Shown: positions 38,234-46,686 of the stretch, piece after piece
Layout of the letters: each line of letters opens with the position of its first letter
How positions within the stretch are numbered: the first letter of the stretch is position 1
Translations under genes and position numbers: made by a program
The notes under the pieces: model-generated
What the model was told of the DNA's origin: nothing
What the model saw: only the letters and a program-made list of their open reading frames with translations
Databases searched by the model: none
NCBI RefSeq assembly: GCF_013432195.1
Contig: NZ_JACCDB010000001.1
Location: 209,678-273,677 of the forward strand
From: Tepidicella baoligensis
Lineage (GTDB): Bacteria > Pseudomonadota > Gammaproteobacteria > Burkholderiales > Burkholderiaceae_C
Direction: 5' to 3'
DNA length: 64,000 nt

Positions 38234-41200
38234 TGTTGCGCTTCTTCATCGACAGGCCCATTTTCTCCTCGGTGATCTCGTTCATCATCGTGCTGGCGGG
38301 GCTGGCCACCCTGCGTGTCCTGCCCGTGGAGCAGTATCCGGATGTAGTCCCTCCCCAGGTCGTGGTTCAGGCCACTTATCCAGGGGCCAGCGCCGAGGTA
38401 CTGGCCGAGGCGGTGGCCGCGCCTTTGGAGCAGGAAATCAACGGCGTGGACGACATGATCTACATGGAGTCCACCAGCACCGATGCCGGCATGCTGACTA
38501 TCGCGGTGTCCTTCCGCATGGGGACCGATCCGGACCAGGCGGCGATCAACGTCAACAACCGGGTGCAGGCGGCGTTGCCACGCCTGCCGCAGCCCGTGCG
38601 CGACCAGGGTGTGCGTGTGCAGGCCCGTTCCACCAACATCCTGATGGTGCCGGTGCTGCGCTCGCCCGGCGGTCGCTATGACTCCCTGTTCATCAGCAAC
38701 TATGCCCTGCTCAACGTGCTGGATGAACTGGTGCGCGTGCCGGGCGTGGGCGAAGCCTCGCTGTTCGGGGCCCAGGACTATTCCATGCGCGTCTGGTTGC
38801 GTCCGGACAAGTTGGCCCAGTTCGAGTTGACGCCCTCGGACGTGGCCGCCGCCCTGCGGGAGCAGAACGCCCAGTTCGCTGCCGGGCAGATCGGCGCCGA
38901 ACCCTCCCCGGACGGGCAGGCCTTCACCTACACCATCACCACCCCCGGACAGTTCTCCTTGCCCGAGGAGTTCGAGCGGATCATCCTGCGTGCGGACGAC
39001 ACCGGCGGCACCTTGCGCCTGGGCGATGTGGCCCGGGTGACGCTCGGCTCGCAGCGCTACGACTTCTCCGCCACCTACAACAACGAGCCCACGGTGCCGC
39101 TGGGCATCTACCTGCAACCCGGCGCCAACGCACTGGACACTGCCCGGGCGGTGCGAGAGACACTGGACGACCTGGCCAGCCGCTTCCCGGAAGGGCTCGA
39201 GTACACCGTCGCCTACGACACCACCGAGTTCGTCGAAATCTCGGTGCGTGAGGTGATCATCACGTTGCTGGTGGCGGTGGTGCTGGTGGTGCTGGTGACC
39301 TTCCTGTTCCTGCAGCATCTGCGCGCCACGCTGATTCCGGTGGCCGCGATTCCGGTGTCCCTGATCGGCACCTTCGCCGGCATGCAGGCCTTCGGGTTTT
39401 CCATCAACCTGCTGACGTTGTTCGGGTTGGTGCTGGCCATCGGCATCGTGGTGGATAACGCCATCATCGTGATGGAGAACGTCGAACGCCTGATGAACGA
39501 GCAGGGGCTGAAGGCGCGGGAGGCGTCCATCGAGACCATGCAACAGGTGGCCGGGGCGGTGGTTGCTTCGACCCTGGTGTTGGTGGCGGTGTTCGCCCCG
39601 GTAACCTTCCTGGAGGGCCTGACCGGCGAGCTGTACCGCCAGTTTGCGGTCACCATCGCGGTGTCGGTGGTGGTCTCGGGCGTGGTCGCCCTGACCCTCA
39701 CGCCCGCCATGTGCGCCTTGCTGCTGGACAAGCAAAAGCACACGGTGAGCGCGCCCTTCGCCCTGTTCAACCGGGGTTTCGACCGCGTCACGCAGGGTTT
39801 CGTTTATCTGGTCGAGGTGCTGCTGCGCCGGCCGGTGATGGGCGTGACCCTGTTCGTCGCTTTCTGCGGCGCCACGCTGTGGATGCTGGATCGTTTGCCC
39901 ACCGGGCTCGTTCCTCAGGAAGACCAAGGCGTGGCCCTGGTCGTGGGCCAACTGCCTCCGGCGTCGGCCTTGGGGCGCACAGAGGCGGTGCGCGACACGC
40001 TTTCCAGCCAGCTGGTGCAACTGGATGAAGCCGAGCAGTTCACGGCCTTCGCCGGCTTCGACATCATTGCCGGCTCGCTGCGCAGCAACGCCCTGGTGGG
40101 GTTTCTCAACCTCACCGACTGGTCCGAGCGCACCCGGCCCGACCAGCATGCCCAGGCGGTCGCTGGGCGGGTCATGGGGATCGGCGCCCGCATCCCTGAG
40201 GCCAATGTGTTCGCCTTCGTGCCGCCACCGATCCAGGGGCTTTCTCTGACAGGCGGTGTGGAAGGCTATCTGCAGGTGCGCGGCGATGTGCGCCCGACCG
40301 AAGTGGAGGCGTTGGCGCAACGGGCGGTGGCGGCTGCCAACGCGCGCCCGGAGCTGATCAATGTGCGCTCCACCCTGGACACTGGCATTCCGCGCTACAC
40401 CGCCCGCGTGGATCGGGACAAGGCCAAGGCCTTGGGCGTGCCCATCAACAGCATCTTTGATGCCATGCAGAGCACCTTCGGCGCCCTGTACATCAACGAC
40501 TTCACTTACCGGGGTCGGCTGTGGCGCGTGAACGTGCAGTCCGAGGCGGAATTCCGCGGCCGCGACGATGACCTGCGGCATGTGTTCGTGCGCTCCGACG
40601 CCGGCGAGATGGTGCCGCTGAGTGCGCTGGTCGAACTGGAGCGCGGCGCAGGCGCTGACATCATCAACCGCTTCAACGTGTATCAGTCCGCCAAGCTGCT
40701 GGGCGACCCGGCGCCCGGCTATACCACGGGCCAGGCCAAGCTCGCCTTGGAGGAGGTCATCGCGCAGACCGCCGAGCAGGCCGATGTCACCTTGGGCTGG
40801 ATCGGCGAGGCCTATCAGCTGGACGTGGCGGCTGGCACGGGCCTGGCGGCCTTCGGTTTGGGCCTGCTGATGGTGTTTCTGATCCTGGCGGCGCAATACG
40901 AGCGACTGACCCTGCCGCTGGCGGTCGCCACGGCCGTGCCCTTCGGTGTCTTCGGTGCGGCCCTGTCCTCGCTGCTGCGGGGCTTCCCCAACGACATCTA
41001 CTTCCAGGTTGGCCTGCTGGTGCTCATCGGATTGGCGGCCAAGAACGCCATCCTCATCGTCGAGTTCGCCGCCCAGAACCGCCGCGAAGGGATGAGCTCC
41101 ACCGAGGCGGCCACCACCGCGGCCCGACAGCGTTTCCGCGCCATCGTCATGACCGCCATGACGTTCATCATCGGCACCCTGCCGTTGGTGTTCGCCAGTG

Positions 41201-41379
41201 GCGCCGGCGCTGCCAGCCGGCAGGAGATCGGCACGGTGGTGGTGGGCGGCATGATCGCCGCCAGCACCCTGGCCCTGCTGTTCGTGCCTTTGTTCTACAA
41301 GTTGCTCGAAGACCTGGCCTCCTGGCGTCAGGCGCGTCGGGAAAGTCAGCGTGATGAGCCGGAGGAAAAGCGTGCGTAA
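38233..41379 (+). CDS. RND multidrug efflux permease (AcrB/MexB, HAE1 family)
   Basis: A 1048-residue inner-membrane pump of normal length with 12 TM segments. It starts MLRFFIDRPIFSSVISFIIV. TM4 carries the proton-relay Asp pair in FGLVLAIGIVVDNAIIVMEN, and GLAAKNAILIVEFA lies in TM10. The porter domain shows DQGVRVQARSTNILMVPVL. It expels hydrophobic or amphiphilic compounds using the proton gradient; the precise substrates are unknown. It is translationally coupled to both neighbours. Confidence 0.97.
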   Translation: MLRFFIDRPIFSSVISFIIVLAGLATLRVLPVEQYPDVVPPQVVVQATYPGASAEVLAEAVAAPLEQEINGVDDMIYMESTSTDAGMLTIAVSFRMGTDPDQAAINVNNRVQAALPRLPQPVRDQGVRVQARSTNILMVPVLRSPGGRYDSLFISNYALLNVLDELVRVPGVGEASLFGAQDYSMRVWLRPDKLAQFELTPSDVAAALREQNAQFAAGQIGAEPSPDGQAFTYTITTPGQFSLPEEFERIILRADDTGGTLRLGDVARVTLGSQRYDFSATYNNEPTVPLGIYLQPGANALDTARAVRETLDDLASRFPEGLEYTVAYDTTEFVEISVREVIITLLVAVVLVVLVTFLFLQHLRATLIPVAAIPVSLIGTFAGMQAFGFSINLLTLFGLVLAIGIVVDNAIIVMENVERLMNEQGLKAREASIETMQQVAGAVVASTLVLVAVFAPVTFLEGLTGELYRQFAVTIAVSVVVSGVVALTLTPAMCALLLDKQKHTVSAPFALFNRGFDRVTQGFVYLVEVLLRRPVMGVTLFVAFCGATLWMLDRLPTGLVPQEDQGVALVVGQLPPASALGRTEAVRDTLSSQLVQLDEAEQFTAFAGFDIIAGSLRSNALVGFLNLTDWSERTRPDQHAQAVAGRVMGIGARIPEANVFAFVPPPIQGLSLTGGVEGYLQVRGDVRPTEVEALAQRAVAAANARPELINVRSTLDTGIPRYTARVDRDKAKALGVPINSIFDAMQSTFGALYINDFTYRGRLWRVNVQSEAEFRGRDDDLRHVFVRSDAGEMVPLSALVELERGAGADIINRFNVYQSAKLLGDPAPGYTTGQAKLALEEVIAQTAEQADVTLGWIGEAYQLDVAAGTGLAAFGLGLLMVFLILAAQYERLTLPLAVATAVPFGVFGAALSSLLRGFPNDIYFQVGLLVLIGLAAKNAILIVEFAAQNRREGMSSTEAATTAARQRFRAIVMTAMTFIIGTLPLVFASGAGAASRQEIGTVVVGGMIAASTLALLFVPLFYKLLEDLASWRQARRESQRDEPEEKRA

Positions 41380-42799
41380 GTGGACCATCCTTGTCATGAG
41401 CACCCTGGTCTTGGCCGGTTGTGCTGTCGGCCCGAACTATCAGCGTCCAGCGATGGACCTGCCCGAGACCTGGCCCGATACCGCCCTGATCGTCCCGGAG
41501 GAAGCCGCTGAGTGGCGCGCATGGTGGACGCGCTTCGAGGATCCCGTGCTCGATGCCATGGTCGCCCGCGCCCTGGACGACAATCTCGACATCCGGCTGC
41601 AACTGCAGCGCATCGGTGAGTTCCGCGCCCGCCTTGGGCTGGCCGAAGCCGAGCGCTTGCCCACGCTTTCGGCGCAGGCCGAGGGAGCGCGTCAACGCCA
41701 GCCCTCCGGCCTCTCGCCGGTACCGAGGGATCAGGGTTCAATCGACAACCTGTTCACCGTCACCGGCATGCTCGCCTATGAAGTGGATCTCTGGGGCCGC
41801 TTGGCACGCCAGCGGGAGGCCGCCGAAGCCTTTTTGAGGCAGTCGGAATACACACACGAGGCGGTGCGCCTGAATGTGGTGGCCGACGTGGTGGCCGCCT
41901 ACATCAACCTGCGTGACGCTCAGGCGCAGTTGGCGATCGCCGAACGCACCGTGCAGACCCGGGAACGGAGTGTGGAGCTGGAGCGCGTGCGCCATGCAGC
42001 CGGCGAGACCGACGCACTGAGCCTGCGCCAGTCCCTGGCCGAGCTGGAAACCACACGCGCACGGCTGCCGGCGATACGCCAGCGGGTACGCACACTGGAA
42101 AGCGCCCTGTCGGTGCTGGTGGGGATGAGCCCGGCCGAACTGATGGCGCCCTCGGAGTTCGGCCCAGGCCGATTGGCCGATCTGCAGTTGCCCGCGGCCC
42201 TGCCCGGCATCCTGCCTTCGGAGATGCTGCGCCGCCGCCCCGACATACGCGCCGCCGAGGCGGAACTGATCGCCGCCACCGCCGGGATCGGCGTAGCCCA
42301 GGCCAATCGCCTGCCACGGCTGAACCTGATGGCTTTGCTGGGCAGTGCGGCCACGGATACCGCCGACCTGTTCACGGCGTCCGCCGAAACCTGGGGGGTG
42401 GGCGCCTCGGTGGCCGGTCCGCTGCTGGATTTCGGACGCGGACGTGCGGGAGTGGAAACGGCCGAAGCCCTGCGTGACCAGGCGGAGACCCGCTACGCGG
42501 TCACCGTGACCACGGCCTTTCGCGAGGTTCGCGACGCTTTGACTCTTTATCAGAGTGCGGAGGAACGGGTCGAGGCGATCAACCGCCAGGTCCGCGCCAT
42601 CCAGGACAGCCGTGATCTGGCGCAGATCCGCTACCGCGAGGGGATGATCGGCCTGCTGCAATTGCTGGATGCCGAACGCGCCCTGCTGGAGGCGGAACTG
42701 GCCCTGAGCGAGGCCGTGCGCGATCGCCTGACCGCCACTGCGACCCTGTTCAAGGTCATGGGGGGTGGATGGGACCCCGACCTGGACAACCGCTCATGA
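41372..42799 (+). CDS. Outer-membrane efflux channel lipoprotein (OprM/NodT family)
   Basis: A 475-residue protein from a GTG at 41372 (RKWTILVMSTLVLAGCAVGP), chosen because GGAGG lies 6 bases upstream; in-frame starts at 41351/41354 lack this. It has a lipoprotein signal with lipobox LAGC, then the paired OEP repeats (NYQRPAMDLPETW; AYEVDLWGRLARQREAAEAF; GVGASVAGPLLDFGRGRAGV). It is the trimeric outer-membrane exit of the RND pump. The start overlaps the pump stop by 8 bases. The stop is followed directly by an lpxR-like remnant in the same frame. Confidence 0.94.
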   Translation: MRKWTILVMSTLVLAGCAVGPNYQRPAMDLPETWPDTALIVPEEAAEWRAWWTRFEDPVLDAMVARALDDNLDIRLQLQRIGEFRARLGLAEAERLPTLSAQAEGARQRQPSGLSPVPRDQGSIDNLFTVTGMLAYEVDLWGRLARQREAAEAFLRQSEYTHEAVRLNVVADVVAAYINLRDAQAQLAIAERTVQTRERSVELERVRHAAGETDALSLRQSLAELETTRARLPAIRQRVRTLESALSVLVGMSPAELMAPSEFGPGRLADLQLPAALPGILPSEMLRRRPDIRAAEAELIAATAGIGVAQANRLPRLNLMALLGSAATDTADLFTASAETWGVGASVAGPLLDFGRGRAGVETAEALRDQAETRYAVTVTTAFREVRDALTLYQSAEERVEAINRQVRAIQDSRDLAQIRYREGMIGLLQLLDAERALLEAELALSEAVRDRLTATATLFKVMGGGWDPDLDNRS

Positions 42800-42841
42800 G
42801 GCGGCGCTCTCGCCTCATGCCTGGCGGGCGGACCTGATCCT

Positions 42842-43000
42842 CGGGCGCCCGCCGGTTGCCGGCTCACGACGAGCCTTGCTATCGCGGCGCTGTGCCTCTC
42901 GGCGGTCCTGGGCGCCGATTCGCCTGGGCCACTCGGCCATGGACGGGGCTCGTTCGCGGTGGATATCGAAAACGACTGGTTTTCCGACACCGACCGATGA
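42842..43000 (+). pseudogene. Remnant of an LpxR-like (DUF2219) lipid A deacylase N-terminus
   Basis: Read from about 42842, the frame gives a signal-peptide-like stretch (RLTTSLAIAALCLSAVLGAD, ending about 42916) and then GSFAVDIENDWFSDTDR before a TGA at 42998. The VxIENDxFxxTDR pattern is the start of the mature LpxR/DUF2219 outer-membrane deacylase, where it is normally followed by HYTNG. There is no good start codon and nothing after the stop resembles the rest of the 300-residue protein. It is therefore a truncated remnant. Assignment is from remembered family motifs over about 17 residues. Confidence 0.55.
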
Positions 43001-43509
43001 CCGGTATGACAGCCACGGTTTGAGACCCTGCTCGAGACGTCCGCCGGATCCCGGCGATCGCCCATGCCGACTGGCCGTGCAAGCCATTGGGGTCGGGAAG
43101 AGCGACCAGCAGCGATGGAACGCATGCGGTTGCCCGTGGGCGTGATGGGACCCCGCCTCTCTCGCGGACCGGCCCCGCCAGGCCGAAGGGTCGGGACAAC
43201 CAACTGCACAACGAAGCCAGTTGCATGTTCAGCCATGAACGCCAGTGGCGCAGCCACCGCCCGGCCCCCAGATCATGATGTAGGCAGAATTTGCAACATA
43301 ATGTATAGTGATCCACAGAGAGTTAACCAAACCGAGTGAGGGAGGGCTCATGGTCTAGGTCATCCATCGGGCGATGACCGCTTGGCACATCTGACTTCGA
43401 TTCAAACCTTGAGCATTGGCCTTGCTGCTCGGGTTTCATCTACAAAGCCAATCGAAATCGAAATACTTCGATTATCCGAGGCACTTGTTTTTGATAGATA
43501 CGGAGAAAT
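43001..43509. other. Non-coding stretch with a base-composition boundary
   Basis: No credible gene is seen on either strand; the short ORFs here have arbitrary composition. Up to about 43,260 the sequence is GC-rich like the core genome. From about 43,270 (CATGATGTAGGCAGAATTTG) it turns AT-richer and stays so through the next four genes. A TATAGT/TAATGT-like stretch around 43,300 could be a promoter. It reads as the junction between core chromosome and an inserted segment; no transposase or tRNA marks the join. Confidence 0.5.
43456..43473. promoter_or_regulatory. Perfect inverted repeat upstream of the zinc-ribbon cluster
   Basis: AATCGAA-ATAC-TTCGATT is a perfect 7-base inverted repeat with a 4-base loop, 36 bases before the first gene of the cluster, and partly duplicated just upstream (AATCGAAATCGAA). 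A TGTTTTT run follows. It could be an operator controlling the cluster or a small transcription attenuator. GGAG then precedes the ATG at 43510. Confidence 0.5.
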
Positions 43510-44373
43510 ATGACAATAATCTGCCAATCCTGCCAGACCGAGAATCGAATAGGCGCCAAAAGGTGCAAGTCCTGCGGGGCAGAACTCGGTAAAAGTTGCC
43601 CAGCATGCGGGGCAGCCAACAAATCCGATGCCAAATTTTGTTCGGCGTGCGGTCATCGATTCATAATTACGGCACCAGCTCCGGCACCAGCTCCGGCACC
43701 AGCTCCGGCACCAGCTCCGGCACGAAAAAATCTGATGCTATTAGCAGCCGCTGGGCTGGCGATTGCACTGGCTATGGCAGCAGGAACATGGTGGTATCTT
43801 GCACCATCTTCGCCAGCTGTAGCAGAGGCAGCAAAAAGCTCTGACATATCGGTGAACGATAGCACCGGCTCCTCCACAGCAGCACAGACCGATATTGCGC
43901 CATCCACAGAGGCATCAGCCATCGAGATTGAAGAGATCGTCGAATCGACCATCCCCGAGGCACCTTCAGAAACAGCAGCAACACCCACTGAGCCCCCGCC
44001 ACCTCCTATCGAAAAGCAGGCTCCAACGCCTCAACCCAGACCCGCTCAAACAGCGACCAGTCCACAACCAAGGGCAACAACCCCTACCGCCCCTCCCACC
44101 AGGACGACAACCCCGGCACCAACCACGCAAGTGCAGACCACCCCTGCGCCAGCGCCGGAGCCGCCACCTGCGCCACCTGCGACCACCCCCCCTGCCCCCA
44201 CAACGCCTAGCACACCACTTGAAATTTTGCAAGCCGAACTCAAGGCTTGCGATAGCAGAGGCGGACTGATCGCAAGAGGCGCTTGTATTTTGACCACGCG
44301 ACACCGGTATTGCGGTGACATGTGGGGCAAAGTACCAGAATGCCCGCTGAGCAATACCCAAACCACAGACTAA
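43510..44373 (+). CDS. Zinc-ribbon membrane protein with PA linker and C-terminal Cys motif
   Basis: A 287-residue protein of unknown function. Residues 5-48 hold two zinc ribbons (CQSC...CKSC and CPAC...CSAC). Residues 54-72 are an Ala-Pro linker encoded by a 12-base tandem repeat. Residues 74-97 are a single TM segment (NLMLLAAAGLAIALAMAAGT). A long acidic then Pro/Thr-rich region (about 100-240) would span the periplasm. The C-terminus is a compact Cys motif: LKACDSRGGLIARGAC ... RYCGDMWGKVPECP. The ribbons are predicted cytoplasmic and the C-terminus periplasmic. First gene of a low-GC four-gene cluster. Confidence 0.85.
   Translation: MTIICQSCQTENRIGAKRCKSCGAELGKSCPACGAANKSDAKFCSACGHRFIITAPAPAPAPAPAPAPAPARKNLMLLAAAGLAIALAMAAGTWWYLAPSSPAVAEAAKSSDISVNDSTGSSTAAQTDIAPSTEASAIEIEEIVESTIPEAPSETAATPTEPPPPPIEKQAPTPQPRPAQTATSPQPRATTPTAPPTRTTTPAPTTQVQTTPAPAPEPPPAPPATTPPAPTTPSTPLEILQAELKACDSRGGLIARGACILTTRHRYCGDMWGKVPECPLSNTQTTD
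43671..43718 (+). repeat. Tandem repeat, 4 copies of a 12-base unit
   Basis: GGCACCAGCTCC is repeated four times without a mismatch (43671, 43683, 43695, 43707), followed by a partial GGCAC. It encodes the Ala-Pro linker between the zinc ribbons and the TM helix. Perfect in-frame 12-base units can gain or lose copies by slippage, changing linker length without frameshift. Confidence 0.95.
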
Positions 44374-44391
44374 ACCACGGCTTGTCAAATC

Positions 44392-45483
44392 ATGAAATCA
44401 CAAATACTTTCTGAAAATCCGTATTCGATCTTTCGTATTCCTGAAGCGTTGACTTGCTGGCAAGCGGTCATGGTCATGGCAACGAGCGGCCTGGTTGCCA
44501 TGCTACTCTTCGCCCTAGGGGGAATGCTGACGCAAATTTCTTGGTTCTTTTTGTTTCTACTGAGCCTTTTGGCAATCATTGTTTTTATGGCAGGCGTCAA
44601 TGGCGCCGGAATCTGCCTGACAGACTTTGTCAACAAGAGTCCATTTCGCGGAGTTTTAGGCTACTTGATCGCCGGATTGATCAGCCTGCCAAAGCTGATC
44701 GGCGCCAGCATTATTCTTTTCATTCTATATATCATTGCAATACTGGCAGTTGCCATTATTCTATTGATATGCAAAATCCCTGGAATTGGCCCACTGCTTC
44801 TGGTAGTCGGTATTCCAATGTCTATCCTGATCGTGACGATGACCATGATTGGATCTTACATGGCAGCCTCAATTGTTGCACCAGCGATCTGGGATGGCGA
44901 AAAAGTACTGAACTCCATTTCAATCACCTGGGAAATCACAAAACGTTATCCATTTGCTGCCTTCTTCAAGATTTTTGGCGGCTTCGTCATTTCCACCATC
45001 ATCGGTTCAATCATATTTGGATTGACGTTTGTTGCAAGCACCATCGTTGCAGGAATGGCTATCCCAATTATTGGAAGCAGCATCAGCTTAGACATCCCAT
45101 CCATGATGGCAGGCAGCTTTGGCGGTGGTGGACATATCAGCGGAGCACTGATCGGCTTCGGCCTGACATTTGCCGCAGTCTCTGCTTTCGTCTTTCTACT
45201 GCCTCTCATGGTTGGCATATTGACATGGCGTGAGTTTTCGCAAAAAGTCGATTTAGAAAATATCCGCCAGAAGACATCGGTGGCTATCGAAGAAGCCAAG
45301 AAAAAAGCCGATGAGATCAAGGAGAAAGCAAAGACCCAGTCTGCACCCATGACGGCTGGCTCCACCCAAACCGGTGAAGAACAGCTCGCTGCTACGCCGG
45401 CATCGATCAATTGCCCCCAATGCAAAGGAACCGTTCAAGAAGGCGATCGCTTCTGCGAGCACTGCGGTCACAAATTGATATAA
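44392..45483 (+). CDS. Polytopic membrane protein with C-terminal zinc ribbon
   Basis: A 363-residue protein of unknown function. About six to seven strongly hydrophobic segments fill residues 25-285 (AVMVMATSGLVAMLLFALGG; SWFFLFLLSLLAIIVFMAGV; IILFILYIIAILAVAIILLI; LLPLMVGILTW). A charged, coiled-coil-like stretch follows (SVAIEEAKKKADEIKEKAKT), then a C-terminal zinc ribbon, CPQCKGTVQEGDRFCEHCG. The segment SIVAPAIWDGEKVLNSISIT resembles loops in DUF4013/YIP1-like integral membrane proteins, but no family is claimed. It lies 18 bases after the first cluster gene; the AT-rich codon use contrasts with the flanks. Confidence 0.85.
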   Translation: MKSQILSENPYSIFRIPEALTCWQAVMVMATSGLVAMLLFALGGMLTQISWFFLFLLSLLAIIVFMAGVNGAGICLTDFVNKSPFRGVLGYLIAGLISLPKLIGASIILFILYIIAILAVAIILLICKIPGIGPLLLVVGIPMSILIVTMTMIGSYMAASIVAPAIWDGEKVLNSISITWEITKRYPFAAFFKIFGGFVISTIIGSIIFGLTFVASTIVAGMAIPIIGSSISLDIPSMMAGSFGGGGHISGALIGFGLTFAAVSAFVFLLPLMVGILTWREFSQKVDLENIRQKTSVAIEEAKKKADEIKEKAKTQSAPMTAGSTQTGEEQLAATPASINCPQCKGTVQEGDRFCEHCGHKLI

Positions 45484-45492
45484 AGGCATGCC

Positions 45493-46686
45493 ATGACAAA
45501 ATTCTGCAAAGAATGTGGCACCTCTAATGAGGAGGATGCCTCTTTTTGTGACAACTGTGGTGCACCTATGCAGAGGAAGACCCCGGCTGCGGAAAAATCC
45601 CCAAGCCAGTCAGCCCCTGCCATCAGTCTGCCCAGTTTGAATCGAAAGACTTTGCTTGCCATATTGGGTGTGGCCGTGGTCACGACTGCGATAGGCTTGG
45701 GTGCATGGGCTTGGTCAGCCATGAAAAACAACCCGCCCGACACGAGACAACAACTGGCGCTGGCACAACAATGGATTGACGCCAACCATGCTCGATTGTT
45801 ACGCAACACGTGCCTAACCAATTTCCCTTACCAGCATAGAACAGTCACTGTTTATGCATGGAATCGGGACACAGTTGCGTGGATGAACGAACTTGTCGCT
45901 GGCGATATTTACGTTAGCCGAGGTCAAGACAGATTTGGAAATCTCATCTATGAACATGGGCCGGCTGCGCAGCGGTACATCAAAGGCTCATCGCTGTGCC
46001 TGGCCACGGGTGTCCGACTTGAACAGACAGAGTTGCTCCCCCTAGACACCGATCCTGCACGGGCGGCTGCAGTGAGAAAAACCCAAGAAGGCAAACGGCT
46101 GGAATTGATGCAAATCCGATATGCATGGGAGGGCATTCCTGCATTCGCCCAATCTCCTACATTTGCCAGTGAGTGGCCCACAGGTATGCGTAATACCACC
46201 ACTCAAATCACCTTGTATCGAGGCGATGAGGGTTGGCGTGAAGCTACCGAAGCTGACATTGCTCGGGCTGCTGCTGAATTTGAGAGCCGAACCAGTGGCT
46301 CACCAGCTCCAACAGCGGGCTCGACCTTTGGACTTGGTGATTGGTTGGGTCAGTTATTTTCTTTTGGTGGCTCTTCACCAGAGCGAACGGCACGTGAATT
46401 TTTCGAAGCACTCAGCAACGGACAGGTCAGCCAGGCCATCGAACGCATACACCCAAGTCAACGCAGCGAAGCAACCGATGCCAAATTGGAAATGGCATTA
46501 GAAATGCAGAGAGGAGCTCAGGCTCAAGGCAATCGATCAGTGAATAAAATCGAAACGATTTTGGAAAGCGAACAAGGAGAAACGGCCTTGGTGACTGTCA
46601 AGATCACGCACAACAATGGACGCACCTCGTCTGAACGCATCAACCTGCGTCAACATCATGGCAAATGGTACATTTACATCAAATAA
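45493..46686 (+). CDS. Single-pass membrane protein with N-terminal zinc ribbon
   Basis: A 397-residue protein of unknown function. It starts with a zinc ribbon (FCKECGTSNEEDASFCDNCG, residues 4-23), a Ser/Pro linker and one TM helix (TLLAILGVAVVTTAIGLGAW, about 53-73). The middle domain (about 90-255) has no recognised family. After a spacer, residues about 295-397 (SPERTAREFFEALSNGQVSQ ... LRQHHGKWYIYIK) resemble the DUF4878/NTF2-like fold of small envelope lipoproteins. Predicted topology is cytoplasmic ribbon and periplasmic body, as in the first cluster protein. Starts 9 bases after the second gene. Confidence 0.82.
   Translation: MTKFCKECGTSNEEDASFCDNCGAPMQRKTPAAEKSPSQSAPAISLPSLNRKTLLAILGVAVVTTAIGLGAWAWSAMKNNPPDTRQQLALAQQWIDANHARLLRNTCLTNFPYQHRTVTVYAWNRDTVAWMNELVAGDIYVSRGQDRFGNLIYEHGPAAQRYIKGSSLCLATGVRLEQTELLPLDTDPARAAAVRKTQEGKRLELMQIRYAWEGIPAFAQSPTFASEWPTGMRNTTTQITLYRGDEGWREATEADIARAAAEFESRTSGSPAPTAGSTFGLGDWLGQLFSFGGSSPERTAREFFEALSNGQVSQAIERIHPSQRSEATDAKLEMALEMQRGAQAQGNRSVNKIETILESEQGETALVTVKITHNNGRTSSERINLRQHHGKWYIYIK

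Noticed and set aside
37984..41403. 1139-codon minus-strand ORF under the RND pump
   Set aside because: It is rich in His, Gln, Gly and Arg from antisense codons and has no domain; the plus-strand pump is unmistakable.
36325..42799. TetR-RND efflux locus as a novel system
   Set aside because: All four parts match standard AcrAB-OprM-type components in the usual order.
42631..43257. 208-codon minus-strand ORF over the efflux gene end and the gap
   Set aside because: Arg/Ser/Pro-rich arbitrary composition, overlaps the OprM-like gene, no motif.
43671..43718. Possible CRISPR array
   Set aside because: The units are 12 bases, contiguous, without spacers, and in frame with a protein linker.
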